DNA of 64,000 nt from contig OX463787.1 of NCBI GenBank assembly GCA_949825025.1, positions 15,497,707 through 15,561,706 on the forward strand, written 5' to 3'. This stretch comes from Siphlonurus alternatus (lineage: Eukaryota > Arthropoda > Insecta > Ephemeroptera > Siphlonuridae). The notes below the pieces were generated by a model, which did no database searches, was not told where the DNA came from, and worked only from the letters and a program-made list of their open reading frames with translations. Each line of letters begins with the position of its first letter. The stretch's first letter is position 1. Made by a program: the position numbers and the translations under genes. This document shows positions 23,631 through 36,989 of this stretch, piece after piece.

Positions 23631-23712
23631 GCTTTAGAATTTTGGGAGCATACATGATCAAAACGTGTCAATTTTCCCAAAATACCAATCAATCAATCAA
23701 GCTTTAGAATTT
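23631..23712 (+). mobile_element. Minimal retroposed 3' end (about 57 bp) with 12-bp target duplication
   Basis: GGGAGCATACATGATC... to ...CCAATCAATCAATCAA is flanked by perfect GCTTTAGAATTT repeats at 23631-23642 and 23701-23712. The same terminus occurs at 39176-39235 (plus) and 55232-55296 (minus). In two of the three it ends in (CAAT)n-like units, as expected for the 3' end of a non-LTR element or SINE. Confidence 0.85.
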
Positions 23713-23714
23713 CC

Positions 23715-24136
23715 AAAAACATGTATTTCTTTAAATGCTTTTTGCTCCTTTTTTTAGCCTTTTTTCAGTTGCAGTTTAATTCTGTATCTTTAATAGTTTA
23801 TAGTCATATAACATCGCCTTATTATTTATACTTTTTTTTTTCATTGACAAAAGATAGTTTGAAATAATTTAAAAAAATACATCCCTCGTTTGAAAACACT
23901 TTCCTAATTTTATTTTTGTATTGAATAGTATATCAATGATCAATGGGGGTCTCTAAAAGCCCCCGCCCCCCTCCTTTCTACTATAAAGAAACTCACTTTA
24001 TGAGCATTTATATTATGTTCTACATCCGTAAACATTAAGGGATTAGACCACCCCTACTATGACTCCAACAACAAACTGAAATTGACCGTTGTGACTAATT
24101 TCCGGTCGTTCCATTCAATCAGTGTGACGTCATCAG
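23715..24136. other. Non-coding leader to the tandem array
   Basis: AT-rich, then less so from 24040. No exon is seen. The last 15-20 bases grade into the first array unit. Confidence 0.4.
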
Positions 24137-24990
24137 CTACCAGGTGACATAATAAGCCATCGTCACTGAAAAGGGTTGTGATTACAATGGGATAATGTGT
24201 GGGGCGTTATGATGGAAAATTACACGGAGAAAAATTTTATGTTGTAGATTGGTTAATGTTTCTACCAGGTGACATAACAAGCCATCGTCACTGAAAAGGG
24301 TTGTGATTACAATGGGATAATGTGTGGGGCGTTATGATGGAAAATTACACGGAGAAAAATTTTATGTTGTAGATTGGTTAATGTTCTACCAGGTGACATA
24401 ACAAGCCGTCGTAACTGAAAAGGGTTGTGATTACAATGGGATAATGTAGGGTGTAGGGGGCGTTATGATGGAAAATTACACGGAGAAAAATATTATGTTG
24501 TAGATTGGTTAATGTTCTACCAGGTGACATAACAAGCCGTCGTAACTGAAAAGGGTTGTGATTACAATGGGATAATGTGTGGGGCGTTATGATGGAAAAT
24601 TACACGGAGAAAAATTTTATGTTGTAGATTGGTTAATGTTTCTACCAGGTGACATAACAAGCCGTCGTAACTGAAAAGGGTTGTGATTACAATGGGATAA
24701 TGTAGGGTGTAGGGGGCGTTATGATGGGAAATTACACGGAGAAAAATTTTATGTTGTAGATTGGTTAATGTTCTACCAGGTGACATAACAAGCCGTCGTA
24801 ACTGAAAAGGGTTGTGATTACAATGGGATAATGTAGGGTGTAGGGAGCGTTATGATGGAAAATTACACGGAGAAAAATATTATGTTGTAGATTAGTGACA
24901 TAATAAGCCATCGTCACAAAAAGGGTTGTTGTAACCCCATGTGATTACAATGGGATAATGTAGGGGGCGTTTGTTATGATGGGTAATTAC
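24137..24990. repeat. Tandem array, about seven units of 118-131 bp
   Basis: Units start CTACCAGGTGACATAA at 24137, 24262, 24386, 24517, 24642 and 24773, plus a decayed last unit near 24893. Spacings are 125, 124, 131, 125, 131 and about 120. The longer units carry an extra TAGGGTG in the GATAATGTAGGGTGTAGGGGG segment. Unit identity is very high in the middle, consistent with recent unequal exchange. Open frames across it are periodic artefacts. Confidence 0.97.
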
Positions 24991-24999
24991 ATATAGAGA

Positions 25000-25530
25000 A
25001 GTGAGAGAGATATCGAGAGAAGTCGAGCTATTTTTTTAGCAGGTGGGACAAATATAAACTGCATTGCGGTTAGGTGCAAGAATGGGCTTGCCTAAACCTC
25101 GCCGCAATAAAGATATTTTTTATTCTATTCTATAGAATAAAAAAAAATAGAATATTCTAAATAGCTTTTAAAAAGATTACTGGACTATCATAGTTATGTT
25201 TTTTATTTTGTAATATAAAAAAAAAAAAAATGCCAAAGTTTTTTTATTATAAAGGTTAAAAATGTCTAATATGTTGCAAATTAAATACACTGCAATAAAA
25301 TTATTAACAGAAAGATTTCTGTTTCAACTTTTTTTGCAGTGCAATAAAATACATTAATATTTTTTATTATTATTTTTTGTTTTAAGTCAGGCTAATTACA
25401 CCATGGGTCAATCAAAACATTATGTACCTGTGTCTGATTTGTGGAAGAAGCTAAGATATTTCCTATATATATAATAATTTTTTGAAGTACTTCTAAAACA
25501 AATTTTTATGGAAGTTAATTCATGACTCTT
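25000..25530. other. Non-coding stretch with a possible LINE 3' terminus
   Basis: 25045-25130 (GGTGCAAGAATGGGCTTGCC ... CGCCGCAATAAAG followed by TTTTTTATTCTATTC) looks like the end of a poly(A)-signalled transcript or LINE. The rest is AT-rich. Confidence 0.35.
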
Positions 25531-25962
25531 ATAAAAAAGTATTGAACCGGGCACTTGACGCCGTGGTATGCGCCTCTGATTTGTATTCGGATGGTCGTGA
25601 GTTCGATCCCAGTCATGCACCGCCAAACTTTTCACAAGTGGTGGTTGCTAAAGAACACCCAAGATCCCTTTACTTAGTAAAGGGATCTTGAGAACACCCA
25701 CTCGTGCATCCGGGAGGTGATTGATGGCATTCTCCATCAATTACCGACCATCCTGACTGAGGTTTCCATGTGTTCCTAAGTTACAACCAGGCGAATGCTG
25801 GGATGGATTGCTTAGGATGGCCGCCCCGGTTTGGAAGGGACCCACAAAAGTAGGGTCTACGAAGAGCCGGGAGGTTAAATTCAATTGTCACTTAATTGTG
25901 GCCAGTACCCTATACTAGGGTTCAGTTAAAAAGAAAAAAAATAATAATAATAAAAAAGTATT
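25531..25962 (+). mobile_element. Complete tRNA-headed SINE with 13-bp target duplication
   Basis: Flanked by perfect ATAAAAAAGTATT repeats (25531-25543, 25950-25962). The head, about 25549-25630, is tRNA-derived: an A-box-like GACGCCGTGGTATGCGCC and a B box GAGTTCGATCCC, giving an internal pol III promoter. The body includes AGATCCCTTTACTTAGTAAAGGGATCTTG and the shared core CATCCTGACTGAGGTTTCCA ... GCGAATGCTGGGATGG. It ends GTGGCCAGTACC ... AGGGTTCAGTTA with an A/AAT-rich tail. Intact ends and duplication argue for recent insertion. Confidence 0.92.
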
Positions 25963-25964
25963 AC

Positions 25965-27960
25965 TGACCATTGATGTTCAAACATTGCAAAATACCCTTC
26001 ATATTAGCATATATCCTTATGCCATTTTAAATTTTACCATAAAAAAAATTACACAACTACGTCTGCAGTACCATGTACTGAGATGTAATTTAGACTAATT
26101 TCGCTAACATTATAGCTTTCATGATCTATATAATGAATGTCCAGCAGTATAAATGATCGAAATAACATTGCATCTTGATAGTATTATATATAACATAAGT
26201 GAAAGGTATATAATATGTAAAGTATACGTGAATCTTTTTGTATCCGGTATTTTCTTATCGAATCTCTTGTATAATATATATATATATAACAATCTATAAA
26301 AACTAGATCACGATGTACAGAGATCGTATAACTTAGTTAATTTTACATGCTGTAATATTAAAGGTATATTTACATATGTTGTAATCTGCGTATGTACTGT
26401 ATTGCAGAGATTACGGAACTCATTAGATTTCATGTTAAAGCTCGTGCTCTTAAATAATATATGCATATAAATCATTTCATATATTATATACTTGCCTGCT
26501 CTACCATTATATATTATACAATATTATATTTTATCTCAATTTTTTGCAGAACAAAATTTGTATGCAATTTTGATAATTCTGCATCAAAATTTCTAAATTG
26601 CAATGAAATTAAAATTATAAATAAGACATTGTGCACATTATAAAACAAAAGAAGATTGAAATGTGTACGTTTTTAATTTAATAAAGACCTCCTTTCTTAG
26701 AAACATTTTTTACTTAAATTAATTAATTTTGTGGGATTTTTTTTTTGTATTAAATTTATTTATTAATTTTAGCTTATTTTACTATTTTTTAATAACTTAC
26801 AGATACATTAAAAGAATATTTATTCAATTCATAATGCAAATAATTATTTTTTTCATTTTATTTGTTACGAATTAAATTTTATATAGATATATAGAAATAG
26901 CACATAAAAATAATACTAATTACCAAAAATAACGTAGAAAAAAAGAAAAACTTAAATTTTAATAAACAAAATTATTATCTGAAGTGTTCGTATTTCAAAA
27001 TTCTATTTACTTATGCTCAAATCGTAAGTAATTATAGTTATTTATTGCAACCCTTTTTTATCATTGAACTAATCGCTCTATATACACGCAGCTATAATAA
27101 TAGATAAAAGCAGAACACCGCAACAGCACGTTGTATTTATATACAGCGATTGTACACGCGTAAATCTTGTGAACATTGTTACATAATAATGTCAACTGTA
27201 TTTAACTTTCATTTTGTTGTGTGAGGTGCAAATAACAAACATTAAAAAACACTTTTACATTAGCTAATACTTGCGAACTATTTACGCACGATTTAATGTA
27301 TAATTTTTAAGTGCTGCTTAATAGTTTTAATAAATCTTATAATTGATATTTAATTTATTCTATTTAATAATATTTTTATTATAACGGTAATAAACATTAT
27401 AAAATAGTTATGTTAAATACATTAAGGTTTACTTTTAAAATACCAAATGAAAAATACTGAGTAATTATGTGTATAAATGTTAAGTAAAAGAAAATAAAAT
27501 AAAAAGTTTATTAGTGGTTTATTACATTACATTATACGTACATGGCATAGTTGTTGGTCAACTTAAATTTTGGTCAACAAATAAACTCTTTAAAACTAAA
27601 TATAATTATATTATATTATAACAGTATATATATATAATTATAATTTTACAAAAAAAATACAGAAAATACAAACACTTCTGTTATCTTCTATATAAATACG
27701 AAGACCATGCACTGAAACTGCATATGCATAATATGTATAAGGAGCTCGTAGATTCTCCAACGACCATCTTATCATAGGTTTCCACGGTTTCCTTAGATCA
27801 CAATGGCTAATGTTAGCATGGACCCACATGAAATTATTTTTTTGATATATTTAAATTACCATGAAACTTTATGTTATTGAATTGTATTTTGTTTTACCAG
27901 CAGCTATCTTTCTAGTCCTTAAATTTTAATATCTTTTTATCTGATTATCTAGAAAATTTA
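25965..27960. other. AT-rich desert with one SINE relic
   Basis: A diverged SINE core at 27760-27820 (ACGACCATCTTATCATAGGTTTCC, minus the ends). Otherwise no gene or repeat family is recognised. Confidence 0.5.
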
Positions 27961-27963
27961 ATT

Positions 27964-28052
27964 ATGCGTATCCGTTAACGACGCCTCATTAAGAAAAACA
28001 TTATCCGTCGTCAACGGATCCGTATTAAACACCATCATGTAAACGTAGTGAT
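27964..28052. mobile_element. Half copy of the CACTACGTTTACATG hairpin MITE
   Basis: GCGTATCCGTTAACGACGCC ... GATCCGTATTAAACACC, ATGTAAACGTAGTG matches the right part of the complete copy at 47140-47250 in lectin 2 intron 1. The left outer arm is missing. Confidence 0.85.
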
Positions 28053-28054
28053 TA

Positions 28055-31000
28055 TGTGTATAATTCAAATATACGCTGTCACATAGAATCTATAATGATC
28101 AAAAATCGATCAACTGTTTAGTCTTAGGTATAATTATATTAAAAACCATCCTCTTATTACCTTAATTCTGTTCAAAATTATAAAAATTTTATAACATAGG
28201 GAGTTGGCACACATTAAGATGCTAAAAAAGTAATAAAATATAACCTTATATATTAGTTATAAAAACATGTTACACACCTTTCGCTAAAATTTAAGTTTAA
28301 TTTAAAATTTGTCAAGTTTGTTTATGTATTACTTTCACCATGTATTAAAATTTGAACAATGATGTTTAGTAATTTTGTACCGTGACAATATCGTGCGTGA
28401 AGATGTGATTGTCGCAACTTTTTCCTCGTTTGACTTTTATGACAAATTATCAACATTTTTTATATAATACCTTTTAATAATGGACAGTTTTATTATATAA
28501 ATAGAGGAGTTATGAAGTACATATTTTTTATAACACCAATAAATCGTGATTTAAAACGCTGTGACGTCATAGTCATGTAAATTAAACATTGGAGAAGCAT
28601 GACTATGACGTCACAGTTTTGCAGCATAATTTTAAGGGTGCATGAGAGGTTTAAAATTATACGAAAAAAATCGCCGTACATACAGATTAATTTCTCTATC
28701 CAAAAATATGTGTAATCATGCAGATTTTGAAATATTGCGAGTACACTTGTAATTATTCATTAATTAAGGGGTCAGATCCGTCAGATATAACGAAGAGTTT
28801 AATTATAATAGAAGAAATGCTGAGACACGTAATGTATGATCAAAAATTAATTATAAGCCGTGTTCTAGGTTCAATTTTATTGGAAACATAGAAATGGACA
28901 ATAGTAGTTATAAAGGCAATCGCCCGATTGCAAAGATCAAGTTCTATGTAAGGGTCGTTTTTTTTTTAAGCTCCATGCACCCTTCTTACATTCAAAGCTG
29001 GTTTAAATCATCAATTTTATTTTATTTCCCTCATGAGTAATGTACATATAATAACAAGTCAGAGGCAGGAGATTTACCAACAGTCCAATAAGAACAAATC
29101 ACTTCCCGAAAGAAGCGCAGTAAATCCCTGAAAACACAGTACAAAGGAAACAACAATTAAATGCATTAATTTGCACATGGTTAAACTTCTGTGGAGCTTA
29201 CAATTTTTGTTTTAAATTTATTTCATAACAACATGATTTTATTTGTGGTAAAATTGGATTAATTCCTTAAATTAGTTAATTAAAATAAAAGCAAAGCATT
29301 TTAATACCTGAACATTAGTTTTAAAAAATCAAATACAGTAAAGTTGTTTTTATTCTAAATTAGATAGCAAAATGACCTTTAAAAGCAGTATTTTTATATT
29401 TAGTATTATGATGTTCACGGTTGATAGAGCCTCCTGTTATTAATGATGCAACGGTGAATGATATTGTGATCTCTTGCGGTTTATTTACAATTAAAATGTT
29501 AACCTTCCATGACGTTTATCCTTGCTAGTTTTTGTACGTGTGGAAACAATAAGACGCCACATGCTTTGTTTATGTGTCAGGAATATTCCCACAATACGCA
29601 AAAAAATGATTTTTCAAGGATATTGAGTGAAATAATACAATTTTATTCGAAAAGTAATGAATTTTAATGTTTAAATATTTAGAAAGAGTTTTAAAAATTT
29701 GTTAGTATCGTTTAAGTACGAAAAATAATAATTATTTTTCAAATATATTTTTTTAATATAAATTATATTCCAAACCTTTTTTTACATTTAAACTTATACA
29801 TAATATTTACAAAAAATATTTACTTTTATTACTGTACTGTATACACTTATATAAGTATATAAATATCAATTATATATACTGTAAGTGAAATTTAGCGTTA
29901 AAATTGAAAATATTTGATTCTCAAGCAATGACACACCTTGCATGTCTTCAACAATAAGCTAACACTTCTATCTTATAATATTAATTAGAAATTTGTCGCC
30001 TTTTATGTACTTAATTTTACAAAGACGGGCGTTTATATACTAATATTCGAGGTTCAGTATTGACAGTATGCTAGGATATACGCAAGTAGTAATATTATTA
30101 CAAATTTCCGTATCAAAGTGTAGAGGACAATAACCTTTACAGGTGTTGAAAGATTACCTGCATTTTTAGTGACGTTTTTTTTTTTTCATAAATATATTTC
30201 CCATGACATTGATATTATTTTGTTTGTTTTCGTTTGGCATTATATGGATAAAAAATTAAATGCAAAAATAACTGGTGAGAAAATAGAAATATTGTGATAG
30301 AATTTTATTATAATTTTATTATTATTATTATTTCACATAATACAGGTATCGTCCAGCAAAGATTAAATTAATGTTATGTTACCGGTGTAAAATAAATATA
30401 TATATAAACTAAAATTTTCACTTCCAAGACAAATGAATGAAGCCTTTGAATATTGTTCTATGTCATGAAATATTAATAGTTACACACAAATTTAAATTAT
30501 ATAAAAAAATAAAATTAAAAATTGTTTTATTTTAGTAAATAATAGTATTAGTTTTAATCGTAATTGCCTCTTTAACATTATGTAATATGTATATTGGATT
30601 TAAGTGTTTTGTAATTAATTTTAAATTGCTTCATTTGTACATATAAGTATTCATTTTTTTCATTTTGTATGCAATAAAACTCCCTAACTTAAAAATTTTC
30701 GACACACAACGTTGAAAATGTAATTACTGCATGATACTGTTAAGAATCTTATTTATAATATGAAAATTTAATTATAAAATTACTTTAATATTAATATTAC
30801 TACAGTATTTACTTTAAAATAAATGTAAAAAAATCAATATTAAAATAATTAAAACACCAAATAACATTTTAATGTTAATTATAATATAAAAATTTATATC
30901 ATTACAAAATTGGTTCATATAATAACAATAGTAATTTATTAAAGATGATTATGTAAGAAAACGTTTAAAAAAAATAAAGAAAAGTCCATTAGTAAACTCA

Positions 31001-32495
31001 CGGATTATAGAAATGATCTAAATCTGTATGTTGAATCACGAACGATTGTTTATGTCTACAGGAAAGAAATTATATCACTTCCTTTTTTCACGATCCAAAC
31101 AAAAATAATATTTAAATGAATAAAGATTATAATATTATGTTAAAAGTAATATAAAATAACCTTTATATCATTTTTAAAGTATTAGATTTGTTAGTAATAA
31201 TCAGTTAATACATGCATGTCGACAAGTTGAATTATTTGATAAAAAAAAAACGCATGCACAAATTGATCTGATTATTTGTTAACTTGCATTTTCAAAAAAA
31301 CTTTCACTCACGTTCATGTGATGAGGTATATGTTTCAGTTTTTTTTTATGACTTTCACAATTTACGGTATAATATTGTATTTGTAATTAATTTCTTTGTA
31401 TAATCTTTCTCTTACACTTTGCAAATTCTCATTGAAAATATGTGTTAATTTAATTGTAAATGGTAATTAAGATATTTGATGTACAAAATTATTTGCATTG
31501 CAAATTATAGTAATTAAATAATTTCTTTCTTAAAAACATGTAATTAAAGAATTGCAATATATGTTTATTAATGGAATTTTCTAGGAAATCAGAGTGGTTT
31601 TTAAAATCGAGAAAAGTCCATCGTGATACAAAGTTGAATAACATTGTAATTTACCCTAGGGGGTATTTAAGAGAAAATAACGAACGCATTTCGTGTTTTA
31701 TTGTTACTAATTTTCACGATTTGCATAGCTTGTAATGGTTGACAATGTCAAACAGAAATCAAGCCAAAGGGTGAAATGGGGCCAGGAGATTAAATGGGGA
31801 CAATAAAATGGGGGTTAGAAAAAGTACATGATAAAATTACTGTTTATTAATTATAATTAATAGATAATAAAGAAGCTCAAAATTAATACAATATGAATTC
31901 ATATTTTATAATCATGCAATACATTATTATCAAAACCTAATCTTGTTTTACATTTTTCATTTACAAATTATAAAATTACATTATTTTTTCGTGTTTCCAA
32001 TTTATAATTGAATTAAGCAAACAAATCAGCATATTATTATATAATTTTTTGTTATATAATAGAGTGAAATGCGCTCTTGTTCACTGGTATAATAGAATAG
32101 CGCTATCGAAAAATAATATTTTGATATCATTCTGCATCATGTAATCCTACCATATGGTATTCAATATTATTTACAACATATTCTATAATAATTGATTCAG
32201 TATGATAATTTTATAAACTTTAATTGATTTCATAAATGAAAAAGCATGGACATAAATTTTATAACTATAAGTTGACACATTTAAACATTCATTATGAAGT
32301 ACTAGATTTATTTACAGTCTCCATACATCACAGTAATAAATATAACCGGATATACTACTGCAGTTGCTAGTGCGTGTACATTAGCATTATTATTGCTATT
32401 TATTGCCCTGCTGACTTGTTTATTTGTGAATTCATTATTGACCAGTCCATTGTTACAATAAACGACCGTGCACCATTAGATGTGTAGTACATACA
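28055..32495. other. AT-rich desert
   Basis: Only a short inverted repeat at 28560-28619 (CTGTGACGTCATAGTCATG inverted as CATGACTATGACGTCACAG), an ATT trinucleotide run near 30310, and homopolymers. No exon is recognised on either strand. Confidence 0.5.
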
Positions 32496-32499
32496 GTCA

Positions 32500-32912
32500 A
32501 ATTTACTTGAAATTCTCACCGGAAGTAGCCGGAAGTAAGTAGTTTTTGATCTTCCTGTTCATGTTCCATTTTTGTACTTTTTCAAACAAGTCATTCCTCT
32601 TATTGCAAAGCTCTCTGTAAAATTTCAAACTCCAAATGTAAACAGGAAGTACAAAAACCTCTCACTTCCGGCGCGAACATTAAATTAATGTTACTGTACA
32701 GTGCTACAAATCTAAAGATTACCATTGCACCGGAAGTAGCCGGAAGTGCGAGGTTTCTGGACTTTCTAGTTCAGTTTTGAACCTGAAACTTGGCATATAG
32801 ATTCATATTATAGATTTTAATTTGCCGTAAGAGTTTTCAGTTTTCATGTTCAGCCAATTCTTCCACTTCCGGCAACTTCCGGTGGTAATTTTAAATTTAT
32901 TGAACTGTAGAA
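32500..32912. mobile_element. Two adjacent CCGGAAGT palindromic elements
   Basis: Copy 1, about 32504-32697: CACCGGAAGTAGCCGGAAGT at the left, CACTTCCGGCGCG at the right, outer end CAGTCAAATT. Copy 2, about 32700-32912: GCACCGGAAGTAGCCGGAAG and CACTTCCGGCAACTTCCGGTGG. A third copy runs off the window at 63784. Their arms also share AGGAAGTACAAAAACCTC / GAGGTTTCTG. Confidence 0.85.
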
Positions 32913-32914
32913 CA

Positions 32915-33479
32915 AGTGCAGAATGGAACTTCTTCACTTCTTCTATAATTTTTATACCGCAATACATATTTATTTTTTTCCCTCCCCATATTGCTATAAC
33001 AAACTCGTACGAATAAAAAATTCACGATACTTATAAAACACACTTATAATACTTATAAACCGAATCGGAAGAAACCATGGAAGACCCGATACATACATCC
33101 TAACTTGTATCTCGAATGCATGGTACGTCATCAGATTTAAATGTTATAAAATATAAATATTATCATTTAATATTCTAATGAAGTACTTTTAATAAATAAC
33201 TCAATGATGTCATGCTGATTTTGCACATGTATATAATAGACCATAATATATTATAATAACTTTTTGCTCTGACTATATGTAACTGTATGAGCTTTATTAA
33301 ATTAAGCTCGCGGCATGTTATGACTGGTCGATATCTTAGCAGCACGTGTCTATGTACTTGAATTTGCAATTCACTTTCAGGACATTCGAACCTCTTTTTT
33401 CTTGTCTAATTATTCAATGAACATTTTAATTAACTCATTTTAGCTTGGAGAGTATAATTAAAAAATGATTAGCTCATAT

Positions 33480-33522
<43 letters not shown>

Positions 33523-33860
33523 CATGATTATAAATAGCAATAATACTTTAAGTTATATAATTAAGACATTTAAATTTAAATGCTGTGTTACTTGCCCCCC
33601 TCCCCCTTTCTTTTTAAAAGTATATTTGAATTTTTAATCTCTAAATCATTAATTATGAGACTTGTAATAAGTTTTCATGATTCCTATTGGTTTAAAGATT
33701 ATTAAAAGCTCATTGATAAGAATGGAGTGTTCATTCTATTGAGAGTTTCCACAGTTCTCCCATTCATACGTCATATAAATTGTATGAAAAACATGTTAAA
33801 TTTCTTCAAATGTCTCTCAACATCTGCATGCATCAGACATGAGATTGTACAGTATATAGG
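32915..33860. other. AT-rich stretch with a poly-T tract
   Basis: A run of about 39 T at 33483-33521. No gene is recognised. Confidence 0.5.
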
Positions 33861-33864
33861 TTAT

Positions 33865-34110
33865 GTGGTTCCCCTGGTTTTGGACCATTGATGCACTTAC
33901 GGTTCATTGACTAAAGATGTAGCCTCTATCCTGGCTGAGGTTTCCACGTTTCCCTCAGTCGCAGGCAAATGCCGGGATGGGTTGCAAAGGCCGTGGCCGC
34001 CTCCGTTCTGGAAGAGCCCGCGAAATGCTCAAGTTAGGGTTTTGGAAGGTTCGGGGTTTCAAAGTAGTGTGTAATTACTAAGTAGAATTATCCAATAGGG
34101 TTTGATAAAA
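33865..34110 (+). mobile_element. 5'-truncated copy of the 5S-type SINE
   Basis: From GTGGTTCCCCTGGTTTTGG through CTGAGGTTTCCACG and GCAAATGCCGGGATGG to the 3' end CCAATAGGGTTTGATAAAAG. It matches the minus-strand element at 51145-51545 nearly base for base, but the 5S-like head is absent. Confidence 0.88.
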
Positions 34111-34114
34111 GAAG

Positions 34115-36660
34115 TGTTATAAAATGCGATTATTAATTAATTAAAGATTACCTAATTTATTTCTTGCGATTTGATTTGTTTATTGGATCTGATACAGAAA
34201 TGACATTTTATGGATACATGATATAGTACATCTCCAACAAAGAAACAACACACATCTTATTCGCTAATACATATAGCTTTATTGATAGAAGGTGATATAT
34301 GGGACACCATTACTTTATAATATAGCAATTAAGAGCCTCAAGCTTATTCATATATCTATAATCAGGACATGATACTCAAGTGTAGAGCAATAAATAATTT
34401 TTAGAACGAGGAAACATAATTTTATTGATAAGGCGAACCATTGCACTATATTAAACGATTAATCATTTTACAACGTACCCATTATAATAACAATTCTTAA
34501 ATTTATAAAAAAAAACGTATAGTTTTACTCTGCGTAAACTTATTTATTACTTTTCAAGAAATTATACATAAAACCTCTCACCACAGTTAAACCTTTGAAC
34601 ATAATATATCACAGCTAATAAAAGATTAAAAAGTACTGATAAAAAAGTGTCATATTTCTACCTATGTGACAATTTTTTTTCTCTATAACTGTCACCACTT
34701 TATAATATATATTTTTAACAATCAATCTTAAAAGTCATATGATGTATGTTTTTACTATTATTATTATTTTATTGTAAGGTCAGTCATATAGGGGTTGAAA
34801 GGGGGTAAAAAATAAACATCCCTCGTATGAAAAGAGGGTAGGGGAGGGGGTTGATCGCGTGATATCCTCTCATCACGCAATTTTTAGAACATAAATATTA
34901 CCATATAGAACAACTTAGCCATATATACAGTACATTTTTTATATTATAAAATATTATTCTGTGTTATATAATATTATGATAATATTTTTTACCAATATTT
35001 TTATGGTCAGTTATTTTTTATTGAAAACCTATATGAAAAAGTTTTTCATGTTTATAGGATTGTATGAATTTATATCGGTGCAAAGTTTTTTTTTTTTTGG
35101 TTAGGAATTGAATATACTTGTTTGTTCGTAAAAATATTTTAGTGTTAAATTTTGTCTTATTTTGGGTTTGTGATTTATAGATCATAAATTTTTTTAAGTT
35201 AACTTTTGCATAAACTTATTTGCAGTAAAAATATTTCAGTAAGTTTTGGAGGAAAAATAAAATTCAACTTATATCAGCAGTCTCAAGTGAAAATAAGTTT
35301 CTTATTAATATTTTTAACTGTATTAATACATTTTTAACATGTATGAGATCTTGAAACCAGCCTTTTTAATTTTAATAAATTTTATCTATAGTTGATACAA
35401 AGTTTGAAATGGAGATGTTTTATCAGTGTTGTACAAATTGAAATATAATATAGGAACTATAATATATATAAGCTTCAATATATATATTACAATAAAGCGT
35501 ATATGGATGGAAATTGGAAATATATAGAACTGATGTATCAAGTCTTTAGTCGTCATTTGAGAACCGAGATATATGTAATCAATTAATTTTTGTGTGCAAT
35601 TTTTGCTAACAAAGCGAAGAGTTTTATTTTAATTAATATTTGATAGACTGAAAATTTAATAAATACATCAAGGATAGTTTATTTATTTTATTATATTTCC
35701 CACATGTTACATGCATAACAGTTGGCAGGTGATATTATTATTAAATTCACTGATCTTATATATATAGGAGATGGTGAATCAATCTGAAAATTGTAGTAAA
35801 CCTTCCTTACATTATAACATAAAAATTCAACCAGAAAAATAGAGCAATAGTTGATCTAGTTTTTTATAGATATACAGGGTATAAATAGTGAGAATATAAT
35901 TGGAAATCTGGCGGGCCATTAGTCAAATCAGCATATTTTTCAACTAAAAAATTAATATCTCAAGAACTGGACCGAATAATAATTACTTTTTTTACTTCAG
36001 AAAATGAAGTCTCTGGGTGGGTTCTTCTATGTTCTGATCTAAATTTTACATTTTTTTAACATAAAAAAATAATCCTTATTAATCACATGCATCAGTGTCT
36101 ATTCACCTAATAACCACCATTCTACCTTGCAAATCGCTAGTACCTTGGCCATAGAGGGCGTGGGAGAGAGCAGGTTGCAGTAGACCAATGCCCGGCAAAC
36201 CTTCCACCACCTCCTTACCACTGCATATCGATCATAAAGTATACAACAGCCTCTGTCAATATCGCATCAAAACATTTTCAAATTTTATCACTGTATGCAG
36301 TTCAAAAATTCTTTTGTGTTTGCTCAATTTTAATAATACTAATGTAAAAAAAAGCATTAGTATTTATTTTAATATTACACTGAGAAAATGTTAGGGTATA
36401 ATTTTTTACTTTTGTAAAAGTGAGCCTGTACTATAATCAAGCGTTTAAGTCATCGTAGTGCAATAGAACCTGTATGATATTTTTGTATTTCATACTTGGA
36501 AAGATAACCTTGACTTAATGCTTTTTTGACATTTTTTTTTAAGATATTTTGAGCCTTCTAAAATACCTTCAAAAAATCGAGAGAAAACATGTTGGCGTAA
36601 TTGTCTTTTCATAAATTTTATGTTAGGGTTACAAAAAAATGAAGAACGACGATAATGGAT
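34115..36660. other. AT-rich desert
   Basis: No exon is recognised. 36120-36260 is less AT-rich but lacks a supported frame (the 68-codon frame at 36188 has no domain signal). 35870-36010 may be an old repeat (TACAGGGTATAAATAGTG). Confidence 0.45.
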
Positions 36661-36989
36661 AATGGAGTATCGACCTAAAATTTTTTTATTGCAGAAATAG
36701 ATAAAGGGAGCAAAGTATGCTACCCTGATTTTTTTCAGATTTTTTTAGAACCCGGGAACAATTTGTTTTAAAAATATTGAAGGTACAGAGAAAGTGACGC
36801 CTCTATATAGACGCCTCTTTTAACAAAAGGATATGATCAAAAAGGAGCGTGGGTTCAAACCTGACCTCGACAATACTCTTTAGCAATACTTCTCGGACTC
36901 AAAAAAATCTTAAACAAATCTGAGTGGCATGACTTTGCACCCTCTATTCATTTTTGCAATAAAAAATTTTGAGGTCAATACTCTATTAA
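36661..36989. mobile_element. Hairpin MITE, family F1
   Basis: ATGGAGTATCGACC ... TTTTTTATTGCAGAAATAG at the left, inverted as CTATTCATTTTTGCAATAAAAAA ... GAGGTCAATACTCTAT at the right, with CTGATTTTTTTCAGATTTTT next in. The centre resembles the 2270 copy (GGGTTCAAACCTGACCTCG). Confidence 0.88.

Noticed and set aside
24137..24990. CRISPR-like repeat array
   Set aside because: Units are contiguous tandem repeats without unique spacers, in a eukaryotic context.
36188..36394. 68-codon frame in a less AT-rich patch
   Set aside because: No domain, splice context or homologue recognised; composition turns to random AT after about 25 codons.
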